From contig JAGGZS010000317.1 in NCBI GenBank assembly GCA_021161885.1, forward strand, positions 1 to 14,270: 14,270 nt of DNA, written 5' to 3'. The notes beneath the pieces are model-generated. The model made no database searches and was not told where the DNA came from. It was given only the letters and a program-made list of their open reading frames with translations. Source of the stretch: a bacterium. GTDB lineage: Bacteria > Auribacterota > Auribacteria > Auribacterales > Auribacteraceae. A program made the position numbers and the translations under genes. Below are positions 5,860 to 13,401 of this stretch, piece after piece; the stretch's first letter is position 1, and every line of letters starts with the position of its first letter.

Positions 5860-7572
5860 TTAGACAATGCCGATTAGCGTCTCTATTAATCCATCCATTA
5901 CATTTATAAATTTAGCGCAAGCCTGGTAACCACGCTGATATTTTAATAAATTTACAGCTTCCTCATCGAAAGAAACTCCAGACTCCGCCTGCTGGCGTTC
6001 CTCAAGTGTTTTCAAAATTAATTCCTGAGTTTCCTGACGGCTTGTGTTTTCCTGCCTTTCAACGCCTAAATCGCCTATCATGGACGAATAATAATTTTCA
6101 AAAGTCGCTCCGTCAGTGGTAACTTGATCTCTTGTGCCAATTATTTCCAATACATTTGTATTGTCATGCGGTGAAAGACTCTTGCCGGCTGCTATCTTAT
6201 TTGGATCATTCGCAATGGTTGAGGCAACAGCGATTGAACTGGCGTCGCTTCCTTTAAAAAATGTATTTAAACCTATCGCAGTTAAAAATCCGCTGGTATC
6301 ACCGGCACTTGCGGAATCGCTAATAAACGAAAACTGGTCAGAGGCGTTTGTCACACTGATTGATAATCGGTTATCAGATGTAACCGACGAACTTATGCCC
6401 GCAATCGCGTTTATAGAATTAGCCACATCCGTTAATGTTTGCGAAAACGGATTTATAGTGATTGAGTTTTCAGATTTAAGACTTCCGTTTCCATCATATA
6501 AAGAAATACTGAATGCTCCGCCTGATACATCAAAATCTAGTCCTGCGTTTGTCAAAAACGCTGTTACCGATGAAACATCGTTTTCAGAAGTTACATTTTG
6601 AAACAACCTTACATTGGTGTCAGTGGGGTCGGTAAGTCCAACGCCGGCAATATGTACATCATTTATTTCCTTAATCATAGATTTAGCAAGATCGTTAATA
6701 TCATCGCCATAGCGTTTTATAACATCATCACGCATATCAAGCAGCCCTTTTAGCGAGCCGTTGCGCACCACCAGCCGCTGCCCTGTTTTAGTAACAATAT
6801 CGAGTGTATTGTTTGAACTGTTCTGAGTAGCAAGTTCAGTAGAGTAAACACCTGTTACCAGCATCTGGTCTCCTAACTGAACCTGTAGTTGTCCGTTATC
6901 GTCTTCGTTGACAAATAAATCGCCGTATTTACTTAAATCATTAATTAACGCGTCTCTACGGTTACGCAAATCATTAGCGTTCTGGTTGCCGCCCACTTCA
7001 GCTTTAAGTATCTGATCATTCAAAGTGGCTATTTCATCGGTTACCTCATTTATTTCAGCTACATTGTATGTAACATTCTGATCAAGATTAGCTTGCAGCT
7101 CGCTAAGTTTTTCGTTCGTATCATTAAACATACTAGATAGCGCCTCTGCCTGAGATACCACCATACTTCTTGCCGTTCGGGAATGAGGGTTTTCCTGCAA
7201 TGTGTTAAGGCTGCCGTAAAAGCTGGCTATCATACTGTTTAACCCATTGTCAGACGGCTCGTTAAAAATGTTTTCCAATTGCTGGTATATATCATTTTTC
7301 GTATCAAGATAACCGTAAGTCGAATTCTGGTTACGAAGTTGAAAATCGGTGAATTCATCTTTAATGCGAATTATTTCCTGAACCTTCACCCCAGTTCCAA
7401 GCTGACCCGGGGCGCCGTCAACAGGTTCGGATTCACGTAAATCAGCCCTTTGGCGAACATAATTCTCCGTATTGGCGTTAGCGATATTCTGACCGGTTAC
7501 GTTAAGAGCGGTTTTATGGGCGTATAACCCTCTAACTCCTATATCGAATATTGAAAAAATTGAGCCGCTCAT
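5860..7572 (-). CDS. flgK: Flagellar hook-associated protein 1 FlgK
   Basis: FlgK (HAP1) is the first junction ring on the distal end of the hook. The 570-residue protein begins with the rod/hook-family motif (SIFDIGVRGLYAHKTALNVT near 5-26, with NIANANTENYVRQRADL near 29-45), has the FlgK helical D1 region (about 80-215), and ends with SFDEEAVNLLKYQRGYQACAKF near 534-554 and a hydrophobic tail, as usual. At about 353-436 it has a flagellin/hook IN-like module (SQTLTDVANSINAI... SGFLTAIGL) resembling the two copies in FliD of this cluster. A Cys replaces the small residue usually found in the terminal YQAxAK motif. A modest AAGGA Shine-Dalgarno precedes the ATG. It lies 14 nt after flgN, whose product chaperones FlgK and FlgL. 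Confidence 0.97.
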   Translation of the reverse strand: MSGSIFSIFDIGVRGLYAHKTALNVTGQNIANANTENYVRQRADLRESEPVDGAPGQLGTGVKVQEIIRIKDEFTDFQLRNQNSTYGYLDTKNDIYQQLENIFNEPSDNGLNSMIASFYGSLNTLQENPHSRTARSMVVSQAEALSSMFNDTNEKLSELQANLDQNVTYNVAEINEVTDEIATLNDQILKAEVGGNQNANDLRNRRDALINDLSKYGDLFVNEDDNGQLQVQLGDQMLVTGVYSTELATQNSSNNTLDIVTKTGQRLVVRNGSLKGLLDMRDDVIKRYGDDINDLAKSMIKEINDVHIAGVGLTDPTDTNVRLFQNVTSENDVSSVTAFLTNAGLDFDVSGGAFSISLYDGNGSLKSENSITINPFSQTLTDVANSINAIAGISSSVTSDNRLSISVTNASDQFSFISDSASAGDTSGFLTAIGLNTFFKGSDASSIAVASTIANDPNKIAAGKSLSPHDNTNVLEIIGTRDQVTTDGATFENYYSSMIGDLGVERQENTSRQETQELILKTLEERQQAESGVSFDEEAVNLLKYQRGYQACAKFINVMDGLIETLIGIV

Positions 7573-7586
7573 TTTATTTTTTCCTT

Positions 7587-8099
7587 TTAAACCTTTTTGT
7601 CAAGTAACCGTTTTTTTCCATTAGGCGCGTTTTTTAATTTTCCTGACGCTTGATAAACCGGATTTATCTGTCCTAAATTTACAAGCAAATTCATTATTTG
7701 AGCATTCAAATTAAGTGAATAATCTACTAAAAGATGATTTTTCTTATTTATTGAATTTAAGTTGTTTACGTTATCGATAAGTTTATCTCTCAAGACTTTC
7801 AGCTTTGCCGCCTCGTTCTCATCGATAAACTCTAAAAGTTTACCTAACCCGAATTCCGAATCGGATAAACCAAGTTCATCTTTTAAGGTAAACATATGTT
7901 CAAGACGTTCTTGGCGTAATGCCTCGGCTTTTGTGAACAGAGAATCCTCGCGGCTAACCAATTTAGTCAACTCATCCATATCATTGTTTACCAACATACC
8001 TTGAATTGATGTGGCGACATCATAAAGGTTATCATACAAAAAAATCTCTTTTTCCAGTAACGCGGCAATTTTATTAATTGTTTCCCGGCTAATCCTCAT
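7587..8099 (-). CDS. flgN: Flagellar export chaperone FlgN
   Basis: FlgN is a cytosolic helical chaperone that binds the C-terminal helices of FlgK and FlgL and presents them to the export apparatus. The 170-residue protein is predicted to be mostly long amphipathic helices: an N-terminal TINKIAALLEKEIFLYDNLYDVA helix, a charged central part (SREDSLFTKAEALRQERLEHM near 49-69), and a SINKKNHLLVDYSLNLNAQIMNLLVNL segment in the C-terminal third, which has the pattern of the FlgN family. Its start overlaps the end of flgJ by 11 nt, suggesting translational coupling, and a GAGGAAAA ribosome site lies inside flgJ. It sits directly upstream of its expected clients flgK and flgL. Sequence conservation in this family is low, so the assignment rests on motif pattern, length and position together. 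Confidence 0.88.
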   Translation of the reverse strand: MRISRETINKIAALLEKEIFLYDNLYDVATSIQGMLVNNDMDELTKLVSREDSLFTKAEALRQERLEHMFTLKDELGLSDSEFGLGKLLEFIDENEAAKLKVLRDKLIDNVNNLNSINKKNHLLVDYSLNLNAQIMNLLVNLGQINPVYQASGKLKNAPNGKKRLLDKKV

Positions 8100-8475
8100 A
8101 ATTTTCCTCGCTTACGTTTTCCGTTTCAGAAGGTTTTCCAATATGCTTTTCATATTCTGCCATAAGTTTATCAGCTATACCAAGTTCGCCTCGTTGCGAT
8201 ACCCTTTTCGCGATTTCATCATAAAACATTGACTCAAAAATTTCCTGGGCGTTTCCGCCGTCAATAAGATCAGATTTGGGGATGGTTTTGCGCATTTGCG
8301 ATAAAAGCAAATTTATAAACATCGCCTCAAATCCTTCAGCGGCTTTTTTAAGTTTCTGATGTCTTGCGCCATTATCACCGGTAATTTTGCCAAGATCATT
8401 TATTTTACCGCCCATACTGGTTATTTTTTGCTGTTCATACATATCATTAACTGGTGAACTTGGGAAAAATTCCAT
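8089..8475 (-). CDS. flgJ: FlgJ-type rod-binding protein without muramidase domain
   Basis: The protein is 128 residues and consists essentially of the rod-binding (FlgJ N-terminal) domain: KLKKAAEGFEAMFINLLLSQMRKT near 41-64, SDLIDGGNAQEIFESMFYDEIAKRVSQ near 68-94, and GELGIADKLMAEYEK near 96-110, all signature segments. The enterobacterial FlgJ glucosaminidase domain (about 170 further residues) is absent and the ORF ends cleanly with an acidic tail, so this is the single-domain form found in many phyla rather than a truncation. It should act as rod scaffold or cap in the periplasm, with cell-wall opening done by a separate enzyme not encoded here. AAGGAT lies 6 nt before the ATG. It is 9 nt after flgI and overlaps flgN. 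Confidence 0.93.
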   Translation of the reverse strand: MEFFPSSPVNDMYEQQKITSMGGKINDLGKITGDNGARHQKLKKAAEGFEAMFINLLLSQMRKTIPKSDLIDGGNAQEIFESMFYDEIAKRVSQRGELGIADKLMAEYEKHIGKPSETENVSEENYED

Positions 8476-8484
8476 ATCTATCCT

Positions 8485-9609
8485 TTACATAATTATTAAT
8501 TCTGCCTGTATCGCGCCTGCCCGTTTCATTGCCTGAAAAATAGCTATTAAATCACGCGGAGTGGCGCCGAGCGCATTAAGCGCCGAGGCAACCTCGCCGA
8601 TAGTTATTCCTTCATCCACTACTGTGAGAGGGTTGGCTTCTTCTTCAACAACCACTTCTTGATCGCTAACTACAGTTGTTACTCCTGCCCCTAAAGGATT
8701 AGGCTGCGAAACTACCGGATTAGATTTTATAACGACATTCAAGTTGCCGTGTGATACGGCTACCCTTGAAATGCGCACATCATCGCCGGCTACAATGGTG
8801 CCTGTCCTTTCATTTATAACAATCTTTGCAGAAATGTCGGGTTCTATGGAGAGTCTTTCTATTTTTGATATAAAATCTACCGTTGCCTCCCTAATCAAAT
8901 ACCGCTGAGGTATTCTAACGCTTACAGTGGCTGCGTCTTTAGCGGTCGCGCAATCTTGAAACAAAGCGTTTATCGCCTCGGTTAATCTTTCGGATGAAGT
9001 ATAATCGGGATTATTTAATGTTATATAAATCATTTTATTTTTCACGACTGTGGTAGGTACCGCTTTTTCAATGAGCGCGCCATTAGGGATGATACCGGTG
9101 GTGGGAATATTTTTCACTGCTGAAGCGCCCCCTGTTCCCCCGTTGCCGAACGAGAATCCGCCGAGCGATACAGGTCCTTGCGCGACAGCATAAATTTTGC
9201 CGTCCACCGCCTGTAAAGGGGTTATCAGCAAAACGCCTCCGTACAAACTTTTAGCGTCTCCCAGCGACGATATGGTTATGTCTATTCTTGAACCGGGTTT
9301 GGAGAATGCCGGCAATTCGGCAGTTACCATTACAGCCGCTACATTAGATACGCTAATAAGATTTTTAGGCACATTTACGCCCAACTTTTCAAGCATTGCC
9401 GCGACAGACTGAACCGTGAACTCCGTACTGCTGCTGTCGCCTGTTCCGTCAAGCCCTATTACCAATCCGTACCCAAACAAATGGTTGACACGCACTCCCT
9501 GAATTCTCGCAATGTCTTTGATGCGAATTTTAGGGGCGGATACCGCAAAATCACAGATAAAAAACATTAAATAAATTATAAAAGATAAAACTTTAAAAAA
9601 TTTCTTCAT
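8485..9609 (-). CDS. flgI: Flagellar P-ring protein FlgI
   Basis: FlgI forms the P ring around the rod in the peptidoglycan layer. The chosen ATG gives 374 residues with a classic signal peptide (MKKFFKVLSF, a hydrophobic run, cleavage after VSA at about 25) followed by IRIKDIARIQGVRVNHLFGYG near 28-48 and LVIGLDGTGD, the invariant FlgI opening. The rest is typical, including the PQRYLIREATVDFISKIE segment and the C-terminal VVDEGITIGEVASALNALGA motif. A longer reading from 9702 would add 31 residues, including Cys-rich sequence inside flgH, and would hide the signal peptide. The ATG at 9609 has GAGGAAAA just upstream and begins 13 nt after flgH, so it is preferred. Confidence 0.96.
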   Translation of the reverse strand: MKKFFKVLSFIIYLMFFICDFAVSAPKIRIKDIARIQGVRVNHLFGYGLVIGLDGTGDSSSTEFTVQSVAAMLEKLGVNVPKNLISVSNVAAVMVTAELPAFSKPGSRIDITISSLGDAKSLYGGVLLITPLQAVDGKIYAVAQGPVSLGGFSFGNGGTGGASAVKNIPTTGIIPNGALIEKAVPTTVVKNKMIYITLNNPDYTSSERLTEAINALFQDCATAKDAATVSVRIPQRYLIREATVDFISKIERLSIEPDISAKIVINERTGTIVAGDDVRISRVAVSHGNLNVVIKSNPVVSQPNPLGAGVTTVVSDQEVVVEEEANPLTVVDEGITIGEVASALNALGATPRDLIAIFQAMKRAGAIQAELIIM

Positions 9610-9622
9610 ATTTTCCTCATAG

Positions 9623-10249
9623 TTAAAACATGGAAAAAATATCACGCAAATATGTAAAAATTCCTCTTCGCTGATTATCGCTAAGAGGACCTTTGCCTTC
9701 ATAATAAACTTTCGCGTCTGCTATTTGATTAGATTCTATGGTGTTCTCATTAGATATATCGCTCCGGCGAATAATACCAGATATGACAATCGTTTTTTTA
9801 TCGTTAGTTACCATTATATCCCGGCTTCCCTCAATAAGCAGGTTGCCGTTGGGCAATACATCTATTACTCTTGCTGTTATTTTAGCGACAAAGCTGTCGT
9901 CTTCTTTTATTTCACCGCCGCCTTTAAAATCTTTAGCCACTTTATATTCCCATTTTGGAAGGCTGTTTTTATGTTCTAAAAAACCCATAGACGAGGCTGC
10001 GGGATAAAGCCAATCGGTAATGCTTCCTTTATTATTTACGTCTTTTTTTGTTGATGTTTCAGAAGTCCTTTTAGATTTAACGCTTTCGCCTATGACTATT
10101 GTTACAATGTCGCCTATTGTACAGGCTTTATTATCGGTAAATAATGAACCTCTTTCAAAATACGATTCTTTCCATAAAGAATCGGCAAACGAGTTCAGAG
10201 CAGTCAAAACAGTACAAAAAAGCATAAATAAAGCAATAAATGATTTCAT
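9623..10249 (-). CDS. flgH: Flagellar L-ring protein FlgH, apparently non-lipidated
   Basis: FlgH forms the L ring in the outer membrane. Of its 208 residues, the body is recognisable: GSLFTDNKACTIGDIVTIVIGESVKSKR near 34-61, FKGGGEIKEDDSFVAKITARVIDVLPNGNLLIEGSR near 107-142, and the ending ISGIIRRSDISNENTIESNQIADAKVYYEGKGPLSD near 155-190. Unusually, the signal peptide (MKSFIALFMLFCTVLTALNSFADS) lacks a lipobox. Its only Cys (12) lies inside the hydrophobic core with Phe at -1, and a SFA signal peptidase I site near residue 22 fits better, whereas FlgH is normally a lipoprotein. The ATG at 10249 overlaps the flgA stop as TGATG. A TTG three bases earlier is possible but less likely. Confidence 0.94.
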   Translation of the reverse strand: MKSFIALFMLFCTVLTALNSFADSLWKESYFERGSLFTDNKACTIGDIVTIVIGESVKSKRTSETSTKKDVNNKGSITDWLYPAASSMGFLEHKNSLPKWEYKVAKDFKGGGEIKEDDSFVAKITARVIDVLPNGNLLIEGSRDIMVTNDKKTIVISGIIRRSDISNENTIESNQIADAKVYYEGKGPLSDNQRRGIFTYLRDIFSMF

Positions 10250-11244
10250 CAATTTACCCCGTCATTTATTTCCACGCCAACTTTTCTTATTCCAATAACT
10301 TTGGCAAAGAAAACCTTTTTTGAATCCGAATTTTTGATTCTTATATATTCCCCTAAACAACCGTTTTCAGCCGCTATGCCTGTTGTATGAATATTTAAAG
10401 CTCCGGCATTAAGAGTAACTTTAACCATTTCTTTTCTACGGACAAGCTGAGGCATTTGTATATATTCGGACTTAATAATCCCTTGCGGCTGAATATTGCG
10501 CGCGGCAACCATACCGATTACTTTGCTCGGGTCGCTTAAGGCATCTTGAGTATTCGATTCTATTTCACGGCGGACAAGCATTAAATTGCGAGGTGTAAGC
10601 ATTTCACCCCTCCTTATAGGCTGCGAGGCAATAAGAACTTTTTTAAAAACAGTTATTTGAAGAAAAACATCCACATTTTTCTGGACTTTTTCATCAACGT
10701 TAATCACAAGGCTATAACGCACTTTGCCGATATATTGTTTTCTGGATACTGGTATCACGTCAAAATGAACTTTTCCTTTAATTACATTAACATCATCCGG
10801 CGGACGTATTGTTTTAATAATTATATCGTTAGGTTCCCACGGCATATTTGTGCGTATAAAATCTTCAACAACAGTTATAAGCTGCCTGCCTGTTACTGTC
10901 TGCAGCATTGGATGAACCACAGCGATATCCGCCCCTTTAAACAACACATTTTCAGTCTTGAGCCCCAAATCTCTCATCCTGAGCATAATCTCTGCTTGAG
11001 TAAAATTACGTTTACCGGAATCAATTTCAGGAAGTTCGCCGATACGCATCTTTTCAAGAGCGCTGATAAAGAGTATATTATCTCCTGAAATATCGGATAT
11101 ATCGCCTAAAAGAATATTGCTGCCTTCAAGGCGGACATCATCTTTTAAAGATATAACAATATTTTCAGCGCGAACATCCTGCGATGACAAGATAATTACA
11201 CCTGTTATTAATATATAATTAATAAGGTGTACTTTTTTAAACAT
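10249..11244 (-). CDS. flgA: P-ring assembly chaperone FlgA
   Basis: FlgA is a periplasmic chaperone needed for polymerising FlgI into the P ring. The 331-residue product starts with a signal peptide (MFKKVHLINYILITGVIIL, cleavage near VRA|EN). A variable N-terminal domain follows, then the FlgA/SAF domain at about 200-325 with VLIASQPIRRGEMLTPRNL, KVIGMVAARNIQPQGIIKSEYI, and RRKEMVKVTLNAGALNIHTTG, ending GEYIRIKN...FFAKVIG. It is longer than the enterobacterial protein (about 220) because of the N-terminal extension, as is common in other phyla. I chose the ATG at 11244, which has GGGAG 5 nt upstream. The alternative ATG at 11256 overlaps the flgG stop but has no ribosome site and adds only MGVS. 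It is followed by flgH with a TGATG overlap. Confidence 0.93.
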   Translation of the reverse strand: MFKKVHLINYILITGVIILSSQDVRAENIVISLKDDVRLEGSNILLGDISDISGDNILFISALEKMRIGELPEIDSGKRNFTQAEIMLRMRDLGLKTENVLFKGADIAVVHPMLQTVTGRQLITVVEDFIRTNMPWEPNDIIIKTIRPPDDVNVIKGKVHFDVIPVSRKQYIGKVRYSLVINVDEKVQKNVDVFLQITVFKKVLIASQPIRRGEMLTPRNLMLVRREIESNTQDALSDPSKVIGMVAARNIQPQGIIKSEYIQMPQLVRRKEMVKVTLNAGALNIHTTGIAAENGCLGEYIRIKNSDSKKVFFAKVIGIRKVGVEINDGVN

Positions 11245-11255
11245 AGATACTCCCA

Positions 11256-12038
11256 TTATTTTAACTGATTAGCTGCCTGAAGCATTTCATCTGAGGTGCG
11301 TATAGCTCTTGAATTGACCTCATATGCCCTTTGCGCCATAATCATATTTACCATTTCATCTACAACTTCCACGTTAGAAAGCTCTATAAATCCTTGCGCG
11401 AGAGTTCCTCTGCCGTTTTCTCCGGCAGCTCCGCTTGAAGCCGTGCCGGACGCATCGGTTTCCCTAAACAAGTTTTTACCCATAGCGTGGAGTCCTGCCG
11501 GATTAACAAAAGTAGCGATATTAATCTGCCCCTGAGTGGTTATGCTTCCATCGTCAAGCACTACCGATACAGTGCCGTCCTGTCCGATACTTACCTGCTG
11601 AGCGTTAGAAGGAATATTTATTGCCGGTTCCAAAAAGAAACCGTCGTTGGTAACAAGGTTACCGTTTGCATCAAGATTAAGCGATCCGTCGCGAGTATAG
11701 CCGACTGTTCCGTCAGGCAGAATTATCTGAAAAAAACCGTCACCTTCAATGGCTACGTCAAGATCGTTGCCGCTTTGGGTTAACGCACCTTGTGTAAATA
11801 ATTTACTTATAGCAGTAGGTTTAACTCCAAGACCTATCTGGATACCTTCAGGCACTTGGTTTCCATCTGCGGTTTCAGCTCCAGCCGGTTTTAATGTCTG
11901 GTATAACAGATCCTGAAAATCTATTCTGCTTCTTTTAAACCCCGTAGTATTAACATTAGCGAGATTATGCGCGATTGTATCGACATACAGCTGTTGAGCT
12001 TTCATTCCTGTTGAGGATGTAAAAAGCGCTCTTAACAT
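11256..12038 (-). CDS. flgG: Flagellar distal rod protein FlgG
   Basis: FlgG builds the distal rod. At 260 residues it has the standard length and canonical motifs: the start MLRALFTSSTGMKAQQLYVD, the rod signature HNLANVNTTGFKRSRIDFQDL near 24-44, then GIQIGLGVKPTAISKLFTQG, DLDVAIEGDGFFQI near 92-105, GYTRDGSLNLDANGNLVT near 113-130, and the C-terminal GFIELSNVEVVDEMVNMI, with AQRAYEVNSRAIRTSDEML near 236-254. The ATG is preceded by AGGGAGG. It begins 20 nt after the flgF-like gene and is followed by flgA. It is exported through the flagellar type III apparatus, so no signal peptide is expected and none is seen. Confidence 0.97.
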   Translation of the reverse strand: MLRALFTSSTGMKAQQLYVDTIAHNLANVNTTGFKRSRIDFQDLLYQTLKPAGAETADGNQVPEGIQIGLGVKPTAISKLFTQGALTQSGNDLDVAIEGDGFFQIILPDGTVGYTRDGSLNLDANGNLVTNDGFFLEPAINIPSNAQQVSIGQDGTVSVVLDDGSITTQGQINIATFVNPAGLHAMGKNLFRETDASGTASSGAAGENGRGTLAQGFIELSNVEVVDEMVNMIMAQRAYEVNSRAIRTSDEMLQAANQLK

Positions 12039-12058
12039 TTCAATCCCTCCCTTATACT

Positions 12059-12838
12059 TTACACTCGTCCGAGTTCATTAGTGCTACGGTTTATGCTGTC
12101 GCTTATACTTTTTAATATTTTCTGGTTTGTCTCGTAAATGCGCATATTGGAAATCATAGAGACCATTTCGTCGATTATATTCACATTTGACTGTTCAAGG
12201 TATCCCTGGCTTAGGCTAAATTCTTCTGTTTCCTGAGGAACTGCTTTTCCGGCATTAAACAAACTGCTGCCCATAGGTTCAAGTTTAGTCAAATCATCAA
12301 AATCAACTATTTTTAGTTTGCCGGCTTCAATATTTTCTTTAAGGTTCGCGGAATGAATCTTTATTATACCGTCACTGCTTAGCGTTATTTTGCTGACATC
12401 AGCAGGATTACCTTTAAATGAATTTAGAATATTAATCCGCCCCCCTTCTGTGTCCAAAACGGGATACCCTTCTGAGGTAACAAGCTCGCCATTGGTGTTC
12501 ATAGTAAAACTACCGTTACGGGTATAATATTCTTTGCCGTTCATCTCGACGGTAAAAAAACCTTTGCCTTCAATAGCAAAGTTAAGCGGATTCCCAGTGA
12601 GTTTTAAGGGTCCTTGTTCAAAAACAACATAGTTGTCGATAAACTCAACACCTCCAACTTGTTGAGAATTAATATCACCGTTAAGTTTACTTTTTAGCGC
12701 ATCCTCAAACGGTTTGCTGATCCCCACAATCTTTTTATGCCCAGGGACTACCGCTTTAGCTATATTCGTAGAAATTATTTCCTGAATCCGTGCCTGATTA
12801 ATCATACCTGAAGCGGAATTATATAACCCTTCAAACAT
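12059..12838 (-). CDS. flgF: Proximal rod protein, FlgF type, with divergent N-terminal motif
   Basis: This is a paralogue of the following flgG and the first gene of the operon; by order and length (259 residues) it is FlgF. Shared features are MFEGLYNSASGMINQARIQEI at the start, PLNFAIEGKGFFTVEMNGKEYYTRNGSF near 83-110, NGELVTSEGYPVLD, and the C-terminal GYLEQSNVNIIDEMVSMISNMRIYETNQKIL near 217-244. The rod-family motif near residue 25, normally close to NLANxxTxGFK, reads NIAKAVVPGHKK, losing the second Asn and the conserved Thr-x-Gly-Phe/Tyr pattern (only Pro-Gly-His remains). An AGGAGG site precedes the ATG, and a sigma-54 promoter lies about 40 nt upstream. FlgF and FlgG paralogues are hard to tell apart by sequence alone, so the symbol rests on position. 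Confidence 0.88.
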   Translation of the reverse strand: MFEGLYNSASGMINQARIQEIISTNIAKAVVPGHKKIVGISKPFEDALKSKLNGDINSQQVGGVEFIDNYVVFEQGPLKLTGNPLNFAIEGKGFFTVEMNGKEYYTRNGSFTMNTNGELVTSEGYPVLDTEGGRINILNSFKGNPADVSKITLSSDGIIKIHSANLKENIEAGKLKIVDFDDLTKLEPMGSSLFNAGKAVPQETEEFSLSQGYLEQSNVNIIDEMVSMISNMRIYETNQKILKSISDSINRSTNELGRV

Positions 12839-12875
12839 TTTTTAATACCTCCTAACATATTTTTTTACTTAGATG

Positions 12876-12891
12876 AGCAATACCTATGCCA
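12876..12891 (-). promoter_or_regulatory. Sigma-54 (RpoN) promoter of the flgF operon
   Basis: On the minus strand the sequence TTGGCATAGGTATTGCTC carries TGGCA and TTGCT with exactly the -24/-12 spacing of the sigma-54 consensus TGGCACG-N4-TTGCW (GG and GC 12 nt apart). It lies about 38 nt before the flgF ATG; initiation near 12865 would give a leader of about 27 nt containing the AGGAGG ribosome site. It implies that the rod-ring-junction genes need RpoN and an enhancer-binding activator. No clear activator site was recognised in the AT-rich upstream DNA. Confidence 0.82.
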
Positions 12892-13273
12892 ACCGATATT
12901 TTTCATTGTAAACAATAGCAATAACCATGTGTGTATCCCGATATTTTGTTGATAATTAAGCTGTTATATATTTTTCTGTCTGATTTTTAAAACAAGTGTA
13001 TAAAAATAAACAGGAAGATTTTGCCTGTCGCAAAAATTTTCCGATGACTAATATTTTATTATATTTCATTCCTGTCCGGCTATTTTCTGAATAAATTTTA
13101 TAAACGGTTGTTTATCAGCATGATTTGAGAAGAAATAGAAAAACAAATATAAAAGCTGGGATAATATGTTAATTTTAATCAGCGCGCACGACTTCAAAGC
13201 GGCAAAAAAACATTTTGAAATCAAAATGAAAGGATACCTGAAAAAAGCGGAAAATTTCAGCCGAATATTTTTA
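12892..13273 (+). other. Non-coding spacer between flgF promoter and tRNA promoter
   Basis: This AT-rich region separates the divergent flgF operon and tRNA gene. I see no convincing gene, repeat or RNA in it. It presumably contains the enhancer site for the RpoN activator, but I could not define one. A 41-codon plus-strand reading frame at 13166-13291 has only a GGGA sequence close before its ATG and no recognisable product; its end contains the -35 element of the tRNA promoter. Confidence 0.6.
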
Positions 13274-13302
13274 TTGATAATTTTTAAGTAATGTAAGATA
13301 AT
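13274..13302 (+). promoter_or_regulatory. Sigma-70 promoter of tRNA-Thr
   Basis: TTGATA (13274-13279), exactly 17 nt, then GATAAT (13297-13302): five of six matches at both the -35 and -10. Initiation near 13309 would lie about 20 nt before the mature 5' end of the tRNA. Confidence 0.65.
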
Positions 13303-13328
13303 TATGTTTTTTCCAGATAATCACGGAA

Positions 13329-13401
13329 GCCAGCGTAGCTCAGCTGGTAGAGCACATCACTCGTAATGATGGGGTCGCCGGTTCGATTCCGGCCGCTGGC
13401 T
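13329..13401 (+). tRNA. tRNA-Thr (anticodon CGT)
   Basis: A complete cloverleaf can be drawn by hand: a 7-bp acceptor stem (GCCAGCG with CGCTGGC), a 4-bp D stem (GCTC/GAGC) with loop AGCTGGTA, an anticodon stem CATCA/TGATG with loop CTCGTAA, a variable loop GGGTC, and a T stem GCCGG/CCGGC with loop TTCGATT. The anticodon CGT at 13362-13364 reads ACG, threonine. G1-C72 and C2-G71 agree with threonine identity. The discriminator base is T and no CCA is encoded, so CCA must be added after transcription. It has its own promoter and is followed by a short T run but no hairpin. The insertion-sequence remnants begin within 200 nt downstream. Confidence 0.97.

Noticed and set aside
7640..7700. Possible sigma-28 promoter before flgK (TAAA-N15-TCCGGTTT inside flgN)
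   Set aside because: Only about half of the -10 positions match, and the genes are tightly packed as an operon.
8485..9702. Longer FlgI reading from 9702
   Set aside because: The extra 31 residues overlap flgH and would hide a perfect signal peptide that begins at 9609, where a GAGG ribosome site is present.
10247..10252. TTG start for FlgH three bases before the ATG
   Set aside because: The adjacent ATG forms the usual TGATG overlap with the flgA stop, so the rarer TTG start is unnecessary.
13166..13291. 41-codon plus-strand frame before the tRNA
   Set aside because: It has only a weak GGGA before its ATG, no recognisable product, and its end overlaps the tRNA promoter -35. Chance frames of this size are common.
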